Part shown: piece after piece, positions 1 to 8,773 of the stretch
How the letters are laid out: every line of letters starts with the position of its first letter
How positions within the stretch are numbered: position 1 is the first letter of the stretch
Origin: JAJFUE01 sp039683515
GTDB lineage: Bacteria > Sumerlaeota > Sumerlaeia > MVZB01
Direction: 5' to 3'
NCBI GenBank assembly: GCA_039683515.1
Contig: JBDKRG010000015.1
Location: forward strand, 33,531-97,530
DNA: 64,000 bases
Position numbers and translations under genes: made by a program
The notes under the pieces: generated by a model
Seen by the model: the letters and a program-made list of their open reading frames with translations, nothing else
Database searches by the model: none
Told to the model about the DNA's origin: nothing

Positions 1-2
1 TG

Positions 3-3000
3 CTGGCGATCACGCTGGCGGCCACGCGATCGGCTTCGAGACGTTACGTCGCCTCGCTGGTGACGCTGCTGGCAATGGGCGCCGCGCCGATCGTCACGTA
101 TTGCGTCGTTTCGCGCCCGGTGTTGAACCATGCGACAGGCGTCGCCGGCAATCCGACCGCCGCCGTGGTTGCAGCTTCCGCGGGCACGGGCATGCCTGCC
201 GTGGCGCGACCGGCAACCGACGATACCTTTGCCACCATGGACCAACCCGCACGCGGCTCTTTGTCGTCGTGGTGCGCTGCCCGAATCGACTGGCTTGGCG
301 TCCACATCGCGTGGGTGGTCGGAATCTGGCTTTCGGGGGTCGTTGTCCTGTCGTTGAGGCTGGCTGCGGGATGGCTGCAGATTCGCCGGTTGCGCCGGCG
401 CGGAACGAGCGCCCCCGCCGCCGACTGGGTCGAGCGGCTCGCAGCGATCGCGGGCCGTCTGGATGTAAGCCGCCCGGTGCGGCTCGCGCAATCGGCGCTC
501 GCCGAGTCGCCGATGACGATGGGCTGGCTGCGGCCGGTGATCCTGTTGCCGGCCGGCGCGCTCACCGGCCTCGCGCCAAGCCAGATCGAGGCGATTCTCG
601 CGCACGAGCTTGCGCACATCCGGCGCCACGACTATGCGATCAACCTGGTCCAGGCGGTCATCGAAACGATGCTGTTTTACCACCCGGCGATCTGGTGGGT
701 TTCGCACCGCATGCGCGTCGAGCGCGAATTCTGCTGCGACGACATTGCGATCGAGGCATGCGGCGACGCGACCGTTTATGCGCGCGCGCTGGCGGACATG
801 GAAACGATGCGCGCGATGCCCGGCCCGGCGCTGGCGGCAAGCGGCGGCTCGCTGCTGGAGCGCGTGGCGCGCCTCATGGGCCGGCCGGCAACCGGCCTGC
901 GTTACCCGTGGTTCACGGGCTTGATCGTGCTGGCGATCCTTGCGGCGGCCGGGGCGCTTGCGCAGCAGTCGAGCAGGGCCGAGTCCGCCCGATACGCGCC
1001 GATCACGCCGGGGATGCAGTCCACGAACGATGTCACGGGGATCGTCATCGACGAGCAGGGCGCGCCGATCGCGGGCGCGTCCGTGCAGGCGATCGATGGA
1101 AACCGCGGGAAGCTCGGCACGAAGACCGCCGCGGACGGCCGCTTCTCGTTCGCGGGGCTCAAGCCGGAAGGCCGCTGGTCTTTCTCGGCGGACGAACCGA
1201 ACCATGCGCTCATGAGCGATTACGAGGAACAGCGCGAAGTGCCTGTCAAGCCGCAGGACCTTCCGGTGACGATCAAGCTTTACAGCCCGCGCACGCTGAC
1301 GGGAACCGTCGTGAACGAACAGGGCAACCCTGTCGCCGGCGCGCGTGTCGTGCTGCTCGACCAGGAAATTCCGGGCAAAGACACGCCGGCCAATTATGAC
1401 TCCCGACCCGAGTGCACGGCACAAACGGATGCGCAGGGGCGGTTCGAGCTCAACCGGCTTCGGCCGTGGAAACTCTGGCTGCGGCTCGAGCATCCCGATT
1501 ACGCGGTCACCTACGTCAATCCGCTGGTGCCCGACGCGAAACCCGCGCGATTGACGATCGAGAGCGGGGTGACGCTGCGCGGCCGCGTGACCGCCGCCGG
1601 GAATCCGCTCGAAGGGGTGAGCATGAAGGCCGCGCTCGGGTCTTCGGGCCGTCCCGTGATCGACTGGCACGGCAAGACCGACCGCAACGGCGAGTTCAGC
1701 GTGCCGCACCTCGGCAGAGCGGCGCGCGGCGTTGCCGTAAGCATCGCCGACCCGGCATGGAAGGCGGAGATCTACATCCTGATGGGCGCGATCGAACCCC
1801 AACATCCGCCATACCTGAAATTCGAAGCCGGGCTCGCGAAGAAGGGCGAGTCGGTCGAGCCGAAAATCATCACGATTGGCGACTACCCCTCCGAACAAGC
1901 GCCGCAGCCGAAACCCGGCGATCAGCCGATCGAATACGGCGACCTGAAGATCACGCTCGCCTCGCCCGGCGAGAAAGGTTACATGATTCTCGGGGCAATC
2001 GACGAGAATCAAAAGCCGCTGGGGTCAAACCAGCGATCCCGGCAAGTCGCCGGCGGGACAACGGTCGAGAGGCTGCAAGCCGGCCGCTACATGGTCGGTT
2101 GCCTTCAGGCCGGCGATGCGGGGCCGGTGCATGAAACGAAGATCGTGGAAGTCAAGGGCGGCCAGACGACCGAGGCGAATCTCAAGCACGGCCCGGTCCG
2201 GATCAGCGGCGTTGTGACAAGCGGCGGCAAACCGGTCGGCCATGGGCACATGTCATGGTTCTGGAAGGAACCGATGCCCAGGGACTTCTACTACGTGGGG
2301 GGCATGTATCTTCCGGCCGACGGCCGTTACTCGCTGGAAGGACTCCCCGCGGGGCGCCACGAAATCATCTATAGCGATCTGGCACGGTGCGTGCCGCACA
2401 CGTATGCGGTGGACGCGAACGGGACGACGACGCTGAACATCGAATTGCCGACGAGCCGAATCGAGGGGCGGCTCATCGGGGTCGCGCCCAAACCCGAAGA
2501 CCCTGGCCGGAAAGCCTGGCGCGAGAAAGAAAACATTCCGAAGCTCGGAGAGATTCATGTGTTCCGGCGCGACAAATACGGGCCGCTGAACGGCCATGAC
2601 GGGGCGCTCGTCAGCCCCGACGCGGAGGGGCGGTTCACGGCCGAGCACCTGCCGCCGGGGACCTACTCGGTGTGGGGCCTGGACGGCTACGCCCGCGTCG
2701 ACGTCAAAACAAGCGATTCGGTCGCGGAGGTTCAGCTCGAGCCGCCACGGAATCCCGGGATGATCACCGGCGAGATCAAGGGAAAAGACACCGGCTCGCA
2801 ATACACGATCCGGATCCTGATCAAGGACTCGCTCGGCTACGAGGAGGTCAACATGCCCGCGTATTTCACGTGGCTCAGCGGAATCCCGCGCACATACAGC
2901 ATGAACAATTTGCCCGCGGGCAAATACGCAGTGTTGTTCGACGGGAACGCCGGCAATTTCACGAACAATCACCCCGAGCTGAGCATGCCGTCCGTGCTGA

Positions 3001-3329
3001 TCCCCAACGTCGAGGTCAAGGAGGGGCTGGCGGTCAAGGTCGACATCCATATCCCCGAAGGGCGCCTGGTGCTGCTTGATTTCGGAAACGGCAAAAACCC
3101 GAACGCTCCCAAGGTGAGACGGTGGCAAATCCGCTACCCGACGGGCGATTGGCTCGACAGCACGTTCTTTTTCGGCAACCGGATCGCCAACGAAAATCGC
3201 TTCGCGCTGCCGCTCGGGACGTATACGGTCGAAGCGAACTTCGGCCCGGCCGGGCTGGTGACGCGCGAGTTCACCGTTGAAAAGGGCGAAGGCGAACAGA
3301 CCATGACCATCACGCCCGAGAACCCTTAG
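3..3329 (+). CDS. M56 (BlaR1/MecR1-type) membrane peptidase with carboxypeptidase-regulatory repeats, 5'-truncated
   Basis: The reading frame is open to the window edge, and the first residues look like an internal M56 membrane segment, so the true start lies upstream; a GTG at 60 is not the start. The metallopeptidase site HELAH is encoded at 603-617, followed by a conserved FYHPAIWWVSHRMR stretch and a downstream REFCCDD, as in antirepressor peptidases of the BlaR1 family. A further membrane segment (about 900-960) separates this from a long C-terminal array of CarboxypepD_reg-like beta domains, recognisable by repeated V-x-G-x-V-x-D-x-x-G-x-P-x-x-G-A-x-V units. BlaR1 proteins normally end in a penicillin-binding domain; here the sensor part is replaced by these extracytoplasmic beta domains. 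A BlaI-type repressor would be expected just upstream, outside the window. The ligand is unknown. Confidence 0.88.
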   Translation: MAITLAATRSASRRYVASLVTLLAMGAAPIVTYCVVSRPVLNHATGVAGNPTAAVVAASAGTGMPAVARPATDDTFATMDQPARGSLSSWCAARIDWLGVHIAWVVGIWLSGVVVLSLRLAAGWLQIRRLRRRGTSAPAADWVERLAAIAGRLDVSRPVRLAQSALAESPMTMGWLRPVILLPAGALTGLAPSQIEAILAHELAHIRRHDYAINLVQAVIETMLFYHPAIWWVSHRMRVEREFCCDDIAIEACGDATVYARALADMETMRAMPGPALAASGGSLLERVARLMGRPATGLRYPWFTGLIVLAILAAAGALAQQSSRAESARYAPITPGMQSTNDVTGIVIDEQGAPIAGASVQAIDGNRGKLGTKTAADGRFSFAGLKPEGRWSFSADEPNHALMSDYEEQREVPVKPQDLPVTIKLYSPRTLTGTVVNEQGNPVAGARVVLLDQEIPGKDTPANYDSRPECTAQTDAQGRFELNRLRPWKLWLRLEHPDYAVTYVNPLVPDAKPARLTIESGVTLRGRVTAAGNPLEGVSMKAALGSSGRPVIDWHGKTDRNGEFSVPHLGRAARGVAVSIADPAWKAEIYILMGAIEPQHPPYLKFEAGLAKKGESVEPKIITIGDYPSEQAPQPKPGDQPIEYGDLKITLASPGEKGYMILGAIDENQKPLGSNQRSRQVAGGTTVERLQAGRYMVGCLQAGDAGPVHETKIVEVKGGQTTEANLKHGPVRISGVVTSGGKPVGHGHMSWFWKEPMPRDFYYVGGMYLPADGRYSLEGLPAGRHEIIYSDLARCVPHTYAVDANGTTTLNIELPTSRIEGRLIGVAPKPEDPGRKAWREKENIPKLGEIHVFRRDKYGPLNGHDGALVSPDAEGRFTAEHLPPGTYSVWGLDGYARVDVKTSDSVAEVQLEPPRNPGMITGEIKGKDTGSQYTIRILIKDSLGYEEVNMPAYFTWLSGIPRTYSMNNLPAGKYAVLFDGNAGNFTNNHPELSMPSVLIPNVEVKEGLAVKVDIHIPEGRLVLLDFGNGKNPNAPKVRRWQIRYPTGDWLDSTFFFGNRIANENRFALPLGTYTVEANFGPAGLVTREFTVEKGEGEQTMTITPENP

Positions 3330-3400
3330 GGCGGCTGACAAAAGTTTTCCGATACCGGATCAAATCGAAAAGAGTCTCGATCATGCGATTTGGCGATTCA

Positions 3401-3430
3401 TTCGATTACGGTAACGAGCATGAGCACGAG
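3401..3430. repeat. GATTACG/GAGCACG microsatellite, copy 1
   Basis: The sequence is TTCGATTACG followed by GTAACGAGCATGAGCACGAG. It shares its order (TTCGATTACG units, then GAGCACGAG units) with copies at 3584-3615, 5553-5597 and 15623-15656. All four copies lie outside genes. Confidence 0.7.
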
Positions 3431-3445
3431 GGCCGGGTCGGATAG

Positions 3446-3460
3446 GCGTCCCGGGGACGC
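3446..3460. repeat. GCGTCCCSGGGACGC near-palindrome, copy 1
   Basis: Seven-base arms GCGTCCC and GGGACGC flank one central G. Read on the minus strand, the flanks resemble those of the copy at 14480-14493, so this looks like a dispersed element rather than a chance palindrome. The function is unknown. Confidence 0.5.
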
Positions 3461-3583
3461 TATGGCGACCTTTCGGCGGATTCTTCGACCCGCCGCGCAA
3501 TTCCAACCACCTGGACAAATCCTTCTGCCACAGTCCTGAACGACGCATCCGGTTTGCGGCCGTGTCTGGCATGAATCTGTCTT

Positions 3584-3615
3584 GATTCGATTGCCATTGC
3601 GAACGAGCACGAACG
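3584..3615. repeat. GATTACG/GAGCACG microsatellite, degenerate copy 2
   Basis: GATTCGATTGCCATTGC is followed by GAACGAGCACGAACG. It keeps the GATTCGATT...GAGCACGA order of the family but with more substitutions. It ends about 30 bases before the start of the next gene. Confidence 0.5.
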
Positions 3616-3647
3616 CCGATTCGGGTGCGTTGCGGAAAGGCGCTGCC

Positions 3648-4241
3648 ATGCGGCTCACTGTCCATATGACCGAAGGCCGGCAGTATGCGTTTACGATTTC
3701 GGAGGAGCAGGCCGGCGCGGATTTCATCGACCGCGTCCGGTTCTGGGAGGTCTTCGACCGGCCGATCCTCAGGATCAACGACGGGCGCGGCTCGTGGGCC
3801 CTCAACCCGGCGCTGATCGAGGAGATCCGGTTCGAGACGGGCAAGGAGCCGCCGTGGAGCCCGCCCGACAACATCCTTTCGTCCAAGTGCATCTCAGCCG
3901 AGAGCTACCGGCGCAAGCTGGCGCGGCTCGAGGCGGGCGCGCCCGCCGGAGCCGGGCAGTTCCAGGCGGGCAAATGCATCGAGGCGGCGCTCGAGGTCAC
4001 GTTCGCGGGCGGGACGCGCGAGTTTTTCGAGTGCTACCTGATGCTGCGGCCGCGCGGCGAACAGGCGCTCAACCAGTATCGGCTGTTCGACAAGCTGACC
4101 TACCCGATCCCGTGCGAAGGGGGCGGCTTCGTGCTGCTCAACACGCGCCGGATCGAATGCATCCGCATTCATCCGTCGCCGCCCGAGGATCCGGAATCGG
4201 CATGGCTGGTCGACGGGTTCGTTGAAAACGCCTCGGAATAG
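3648..4241 (+). CDS. Conserved-looking hypothetical protein with an internal duplication
   Basis: A 197-residue protein with no signal peptide or membrane segment. The ATG at 3648 is chosen because GGAAAGG lies 8-9 bases upstream; upstream in-frame starts fall inside the repeat-rich spacer. The two halves look like copies of one roughly 60-residue beta-rich unit: residues about 3-65 (VHMTEGRQYAFTI ... DRPILRINDGRG) and about 115-185 (VTFAGGTREFFECYL ... DKLTYPIPCEGGG), each ending in an LNxxxIExIR-like strand. I do not recognise the family. It ends 16 bases before the RND adaptor gene, which has its own strong ribosome site, so it may be the first gene of the efflux operon; a cytosolic ligand-binding or PilZ-like role would be a guess. 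Confidence 0.7.
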   Translation: MRLTVHMTEGRQYAFTISEEQAGADFIDRVRFWEVFDRPILRINDGRGSWALNPALIEEIRFETGKEPPWSPPDNILSSKCISAESYRRKLARLEAGAPAGAGQFQAGKCIEAALEVTFAGGTREFFECYLMLRPRGEQALNQYRLFDKLTYPIPCEGGGFVLLNTRRIECIRIHPSPPEDPESAWLVDGFVENASE

Positions 4242-4257
4242 GACGAAGGAGGGAACG

Positions 4258-5550
4258 ATGTCGAATCACAAGCCGGCAGCCATGCGGAGCGTCTGGCTCG
4301 GGGTCATCTTCGGCGCCGCCGTCTGCCTGATCGTGCTGGCGATGCCGGCGCGCCTGCGCGCGGCCGAGGGGGAAACGCCCGAGGTCGGCGTCCACGAGGC
4401 CGCGCTGCGCAAGTCGACCGTCGCGCGCGACTACGTCGGGCGCATCGAGGCCGACCAGACGGTCGAGATCCGGGCGCGCGTGGAGGGATTCCTCGACAAA
4501 CAGCTGTTCAAGGACGGCTCGACGGTCGCGCCCGGCCAGATGCTGTTCCAGATCGACCCGCGCCAGTTCGAGGCGATCGTGGCCGAGGCCCGCGCCAGGT
4601 TCGCCAAGGCGCAGGCCGACCTGACGGCGGCAAAGGCCAACGTCGAGCTGGTCAAGGCCCAGGCCGACCTCGTGCGCGACAAGGCGACGCTCGCCAACGC
4701 CGAGAAGGACCTGGCGCGGGTCAAGCCGCTTGCCGAGGCCTCGGCCGTCAGCCAGCAGGAGCTCGACCAGGCCGACACCAAGGTCAAGGAGGCGCGGGCG
4801 GTCGTCGAGGCGGCCAAGGCCGTGGTGCGCCAGGCCGAGGTCAACACGGTTTCGAACATCGCGCTGGCCGTGGCCGACGTCCAGCAGACGAGCGCGGCGC
4901 TGGCCCGGGCCGATTTGAACCTGGGTTACACGCGGGTCGAGTCGCCGATCCGCGGACTGATCGGCAAGGCCGAGGTGAGGGTCGGCAGCCTCGTCGGGCC
5001 GGGCGGCGGCGCGACGTCGCTGCTGGCCACCGTCTCGCAGCTCGACCCGATCCAGGTCTACTTCAGCGTCAGCGAACAGGAATACCTGTCGATCATGCGG
5101 GCGTATCTTGAACGCGGCAAGCCCACCGGCAAGATCCAGTTCGATCTCGTCCTGGCCGACGGCAAGCTCTACGACCAGAAGGGCCGGTTCGATTTCGCCG
5201 AGCGGGCGATCGATCCCAAGACCGGCACGCTGCAACTGCGCGTCGTGTTCGCCAATGCCGGCGACCTGCTGCGGCCGGGCCAGTTCGCGCGGGTGCGGGT
5301 GACCAACCCCGACGCCCCCGCCTCGCTCATGATCCCGCAGCGCGCGGTCATGGACCAGCAGGGCGAGCAGTTCGTCCTGGTCGTGGGCCCGCAGGACAAG
5401 GTCGAGCGCCGCAAGGTCAAGCTCGGCGCGCGCGTCGAGTCGATGTGGATCGTGCTCGACGGGCTGAAGGCGGGCGAAAAGGTCGTCACCGACGGCATCC
5501 AGAAGGCGCGGCCGGGGATGACGGTGACGGTGGTTCAAACCAACGGGTGA
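4258..5550 (+). CDS. RND efflux periplasmic adaptor subunit (AcrA/MexA family)
   Basis: This 430-residue exported protein is the membrane-fusion subunit linking an inner-membrane RND pump to an outer-membrane channel. The ATG at 4258 follows AAGGAGGG at a five-base spacing. A signal peptide covers about residues 1-36; there is no lipobox, so it is probably anchored by assembly or an uncleaved helix. The order is that of the family: a short beta-barrel/lipoyl half (VEIRARVEGFLDKQLFKDG), a long Ala/Lys/Glu-rich alpha-hairpin (about 100-210) and the second lipoyl half with the conserved NLGYTRVESPIRGLIGKAEV stretch, then the barrel and membrane-proximal domains. The permease and channel genes follow in the same direction, so this is a complete tripartite pump. 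Confidence 0.93.
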   Translation: MSNHKPAAMRSVWLGVIFGAAVCLIVLAMPARLRAAEGETPEVGVHEAALRKSTVARDYVGRIEADQTVEIRARVEGFLDKQLFKDGSTVAPGQMLFQIDPRQFEAIVAEARARFAKAQADLTAAKANVELVKAQADLVRDKATLANAEKDLARVKPLAEASAVSQQELDQADTKVKEARAVVEAAKAVVRQAEVNTVSNIALAVADVQQTSAALARADLNLGYTRVESPIRGLIGKAEVRVGSLVGPGGGATSLLATVSQLDPIQVYFSVSEQEYLSIMRAYLERGKPTGKIQFDLVLADGKLYDQKGRFDFAERAIDPKTGTLQLRVVFANAGDLLRPGQFARVRVTNPDAPASLMIPQRAVMDQQGEQFVLVVGPQDKVERRKVKLGARVESMWIVLDGLKAGEKVVTDGIQKARPGMTVTVVQTNG

Positions 5551-5552
5551 GC

Positions 5553-5597
5553 GGATTCGATTACGATTACGATTACGAGCACGAGCACGAACGACAA
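5553..5597. repeat. GATTACG/GAGCACG microsatellite, copy 3
   Basis: Three GATTACG units are followed by GAGCACGAGCACGAACGA. The repeat fills most of the 67-base gap between the adaptor and permease genes, so it is probably transcribed within the efflux operon. It is the longest and most regular copy of the family in this window. Confidence 0.75.
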
Positions 5598-5617
5598 GCC
5601 CACATCAGGGGGCGAGC

Positions 5618-8600
5618 ATGTTTTCCAACTTCTTCATCAACCGGCCGATCTTCGCCATGGTGATCGCGATCGTCATGACGATCGCCGGGGCGATTTCGAT
5701 TTTCCGCCTGCCGGTGGTCCAATACCCGCCGATCACGCCGCCGGTGGTGCGCGTCACGGCGACCTACCCGGGGGCCAACGCGCGCACGGTCGAGGAGAGC
5801 GTCGCCGCCCCCATCGAGCAACAGGTCAACGGCATCAAGGGGATGCTCTACATGTCGTCGAAGAGCTCCAACGACGGCAACTACACGCTCGACGTCTACT
5901 TCCAGGTCGGCTACGACCTCGACATCGGGGCCGTCGACGTCCAGAACCGGGTCGGCCTCGCCAACTCGCAGCTGCCCTCCGAAGTCGTCCGCCAAGGGAT
6001 CAACATCAACAAGCAGTCGCCCGACATCCTGATGGCGATCGACCTGATCTCGCCCAACGGGGCCTACGACGACCTCTACCTGAGCAACTACGCGCTCATC
6101 AACCTGAAGGACAACATCGCGCGCGTCAACGGCGTCGGCCAGGTCAACATGATGGGCAAGGGCGACTACGGGATGCGCATCTGGGTCAACCCCGACCAGC
6201 TCGCCAAGCTCGGCCTGACGGTCAACGACGTCGCCGACGCGATCCGCGAGCAGAACCTGCAGGCGCCCGCCGGCATGATCGGCCAGCCGCCCGTCCCCAA
6301 GGGCCAGCAGTTCCAGTACTCGGTACAGGTCAAGGGGCGGCTCGGCACGGCCGACGAATTCCTGAACATCGTCCTGCGCGCCAATCCCGACGGCTCGGTC
6401 GTGAAGATCAAGGACGTCGGCTCGGTCGAGCTCGGCGCGAAAAACTACGACATCATCGCGCGGCTCAGCGGCAAGCCGTCGGCCATCCTGCTCGTCTACC
6501 AGCTGCCCGGGGCCAACGCCATCCAGGTCGCCAACCAGATCAAGTCGTTCCTCAACGAATCGAAGAAAAACTTCCCCGAGGGGATGGACTACGTCATCGC
6601 CTACGACAGCACCGACTTCGTCAAGGAGTCGATCCGCGAGGTGATCAAGACGTTCGAGGAGGCGATCGTCCTCGTGCTGATCGTGGTGTTCCTGTTCCTG
6701 CAGGGGTGGCGCACGACGCTGATCCCGTCGCTGGCGGTGCCGGTGTCGCTCATCGGCACGTTCGCGTTCTTCCCGGCGTTCGGGCTGTCGATCAACACGC
6801 TGACGTTGTTCGCGCTGGTGCTGGCGATCGGCCTGGTCGTCGACGACGCCATCGTCGTCGTCGAAGCCGTCGAGTCCTATATCGAGAAGGGGCACGACCC
6901 CAAGGAGGCCACGCGCCTCGCGATGGCCGACGTCGGGATGCCGATCGTGGCGATCTTCCTGGCGCTGCTGGCCGTGTTCGTCCCGGTCGTGTTCATGACG
7001 GGGATCACCGGCCGGCTGTATCAGCAGTTCGCGCTGACGCTGATCGTCGCGTTCGGGCTGTCCGCGATCAACTCGCTGACGCTGACGCCGGCCCTGAGCG
7101 CGCTGCTGCTGCAGCCGAAGCACGGCCCCGGCCGAGGCCCGCTCGCCCGCTTCTTCCAGGGTTTCAACTGGACGCTCGACCGCACGACCGGCGGCTACCT
7201 GTGGCTCGTCGCGGGGATCGTCCGCAAGACGGCCGTGGCGTTCCTCGTCCTCGGTATCGCGGCGCTGCTGTGCTGGCGCCTGGTCTCGGTCATCCCCAAG
7301 GGTTTCATCCCCGACGAGGACCAGGGGCTGATCATGGCGAACATCCAGCTACCCGAGGGGGCCGCGCAGGACCGCAGCGACACGGTCGTGCGCCGGCTCG
7401 AGGAGAAGATCCTCAAGATCGAGGGGATCAAGTACGTCAACTCCATGATCGGCTACAGCCTGTCGTCGGGGATCAACGCCTCGAACCTCAGCTCGTTCAT
7501 GATCACGCTGGCCCCGTGGGATGAACGCAAGACGCCCGAGACGAGCCTCGGCGGGATCATGGCCCAGGTGGGCAAAATCTTTAAGGAGGAGAAGGCGGCG
7601 CAGGTCTTCCCGTTCCTGCTCCCCGCGATCCCGGGCATCAGCTCGGTCGGCGGCCTGCAGTTCGAGCTCCAGGACCGCTCCGGCGGGACGATCGAAAAGC
7701 TCGACGAGGCGACGAGGCAGTTCGTCGCGGCCGCGCGCGGGCAGAAGGCGCTCGGCGGGGTGTTCACCGGATTCAATACCGAGAACCCGCAGATCTTCCT
7801 CGACCTGGACCGCGAGAAGGCCAAGCTGCAGGGGGTCCCAATCAACAAGGTGTTCGAGGCGCTCCAGATGTACATGGGCGGCCTCTATGTGAACGACCTC
7901 AACCTGTTCGGGCGCACCTACCGCGTCATGCTCCAGGCCGACCCGGCCTTTCGCCGGACGCCCGAGGACCTGACGCGCTTCTACGTCAGGACGCAGACCA
8001 ACGAGATGGTTCCGCTCTCGTCGCTGGCGAGCATTTCGCCGATGAGCGGGCCGCAATACCTCGTCCGCTACAACCTCTACCGGGCCTCCGAAATCAACGC
8101 GATGCCGGCCCCGGGCGCAAGTAGCGGCCAAGGCATGGACGCGCTCAGGCAGGCCGCCAAGGCCCTGCCGCCCGGGTTCGGCTACGAGTGGACCGGCATG
8201 GCCTACCAGCAACAGGAGGCCGGCAACCCGGCGGCGATCCTGATCATGGCGGTGGTGTTCGTGTTCCTCGTGCTGGCGGCGCAATACGAAAGCTGGTCGG
8301 CGCCGCTGTCGGTCATCCTCGCGATCCCGGTCGGGGTGCTCGGCGCGCTCACGCTGCAATGGCTGCGCGGCCTGCAGAACGACATCTATTTCCAGATCGG
8401 CATGGTGATGCTGATCGGGCTGGCCGCCAAGAACGCGATCCTGATCGTGGAGTTCGCGCGCGAGAAATTCATGCACGGCGAGCGGCTCGAGGACGCGGCG
8501 GTCGCCGGGGCGCGGGCACGGTTCCGGCCGATCCTCATGACGTCGTTCGCGTTCATCCTGGGCTGCCTGCCGCTGGCGCTGTCGGCGGGGGCGGGGGCCA

Positions 8601-8773
8601 ACAGCCGCAAGTCGATGGGCACGGCCGTCGTCGGCGGGATGCTGGCGGCGACGCTCATCGCCATCTGCGTGATCCCGACGCTGTACGTGTTCAGCCAGAA
8701 GCGAATCCAGAAGCGCAAGGACGCCGAAAAAGCCGCCGCCGAAGAGCCTGAAAACGAAGGAGCCGTCCGATGA
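5618..8773 (+). CDS. RND multidrug efflux permease (HAE-1, AcrB/MexB type)
   Basis: At 1051 residues this matches AcrB-type proton-driven pumps (about 1050). It begins MFSNFFINRPIFAMVIAI as in the family, and has two large periplasmic loops between TM1-TM2 and TM7-TM8. The proton-relay pair is present in LVVDDAIVVVEAVE (TM4), together with the matching TM10 motif GLAAKNAILIVEFAR. AGGGGG lies a few bases before the ATG. Its stop overlaps the ATG of the outer-membrane channel gene (ATGA), indicating translational coupling. The substrate range cannot be read from sequence; the HAE-1 motifs point to hydrophobic or amphiphilic compounds rather than metals, in contrast to the second RND system at 42-50 kb. 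Confidence 0.96.
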   Translation: MFSNFFINRPIFAMVIAIVMTIAGAISIFRLPVVQYPPITPPVVRVTATYPGANARTVEESVAAPIEQQVNGIKGMLYMSSKSSNDGNYTLDVYFQVGYDLDIGAVDVQNRVGLANSQLPSEVVRQGININKQSPDILMAIDLISPNGAYDDLYLSNYALINLKDNIARVNGVGQVNMMGKGDYGMRIWVNPDQLAKLGLTVNDVADAIREQNLQAPAGMIGQPPVPKGQQFQYSVQVKGRLGTADEFLNIVLRANPDGSVVKIKDVGSVELGAKNYDIIARLSGKPSAILLVYQLPGANAIQVANQIKSFLNESKKNFPEGMDYVIAYDSTDFVKESIREVIKTFEEAIVLVLIVVFLFLQGWRTTLIPSLAVPVSLIGTFAFFPAFGLSINTLTLFALVLAIGLVVDDAIVVVEAVESYIEKGHDPKEATRLAMADVGMPIVAIFLALLAVFVPVVFMTGITGRLYQQFALTLIVAFGLSAINSLTLTPALSALLLQPKHGPGRGPLARFFQGFNWTLDRTTGGYLWLVAGIVRKTAVAFLVLGIAALLCWRLVSVIPKGFIPDEDQGLIMANIQLPEGAAQDRSDTVVRRLEEKILKIEGIKYVNSMIGYSLSSGINASNLSSFMITLAPWDERKTPETSLGGIMAQVGKIFKEEKAAQVFPFLLPAIPGISSVGGLQFELQDRSGGTIEKLDEATRQFVAAARGQKALGGVFTGFNTENPQIFLDLDREKAKLQGVPINKVFEALQMYMGGLYVNDLNLFGRTYRVMLQADPAFRRTPEDLTRFYVRTQTNEMVPLSSLASISPMSGPQYLVRYNLYRASEINAMPAPGASSGQGMDALRQAAKALPPGFGYEWTGMAYQQQEAGNPAAILIMAVVFVFLVLAAQYESWSAPLSVILAIPVGVLGALTLQWLRGLQNDIYFQIGMVMLIGLAAKNAILIVEFAREKFMHGERLEDAAVAGARARFRPILMTSFAFILGCLPLALSAGAGANSRKSMGTAVVGGMLAATLIAICVIPTLYVFSQKRIQKRKDAEKAAAEEPENEGAVR

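Larger units (their letters stand above)
3330..3647. other. Intergenic region carrying dispersed short repeats
   Basis: This 318-base gap holds no credible gene. It contains two copies of the GATTACG/GAGCACG microsatellite (3401-3430 and, degenerate, 3584-3615) and a near-palindrome GCGTCCC-G-GGGACGC at 3446-3460 whose relatives occur at 14480-14493 and, more weakly, near 18555-18585. The stretch CTGACAAAAGTTTTCCG just after the M56 stop resembles the reverse complement of 18405-18440. No T-tract terminator is visible. Confidence 0.6.
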
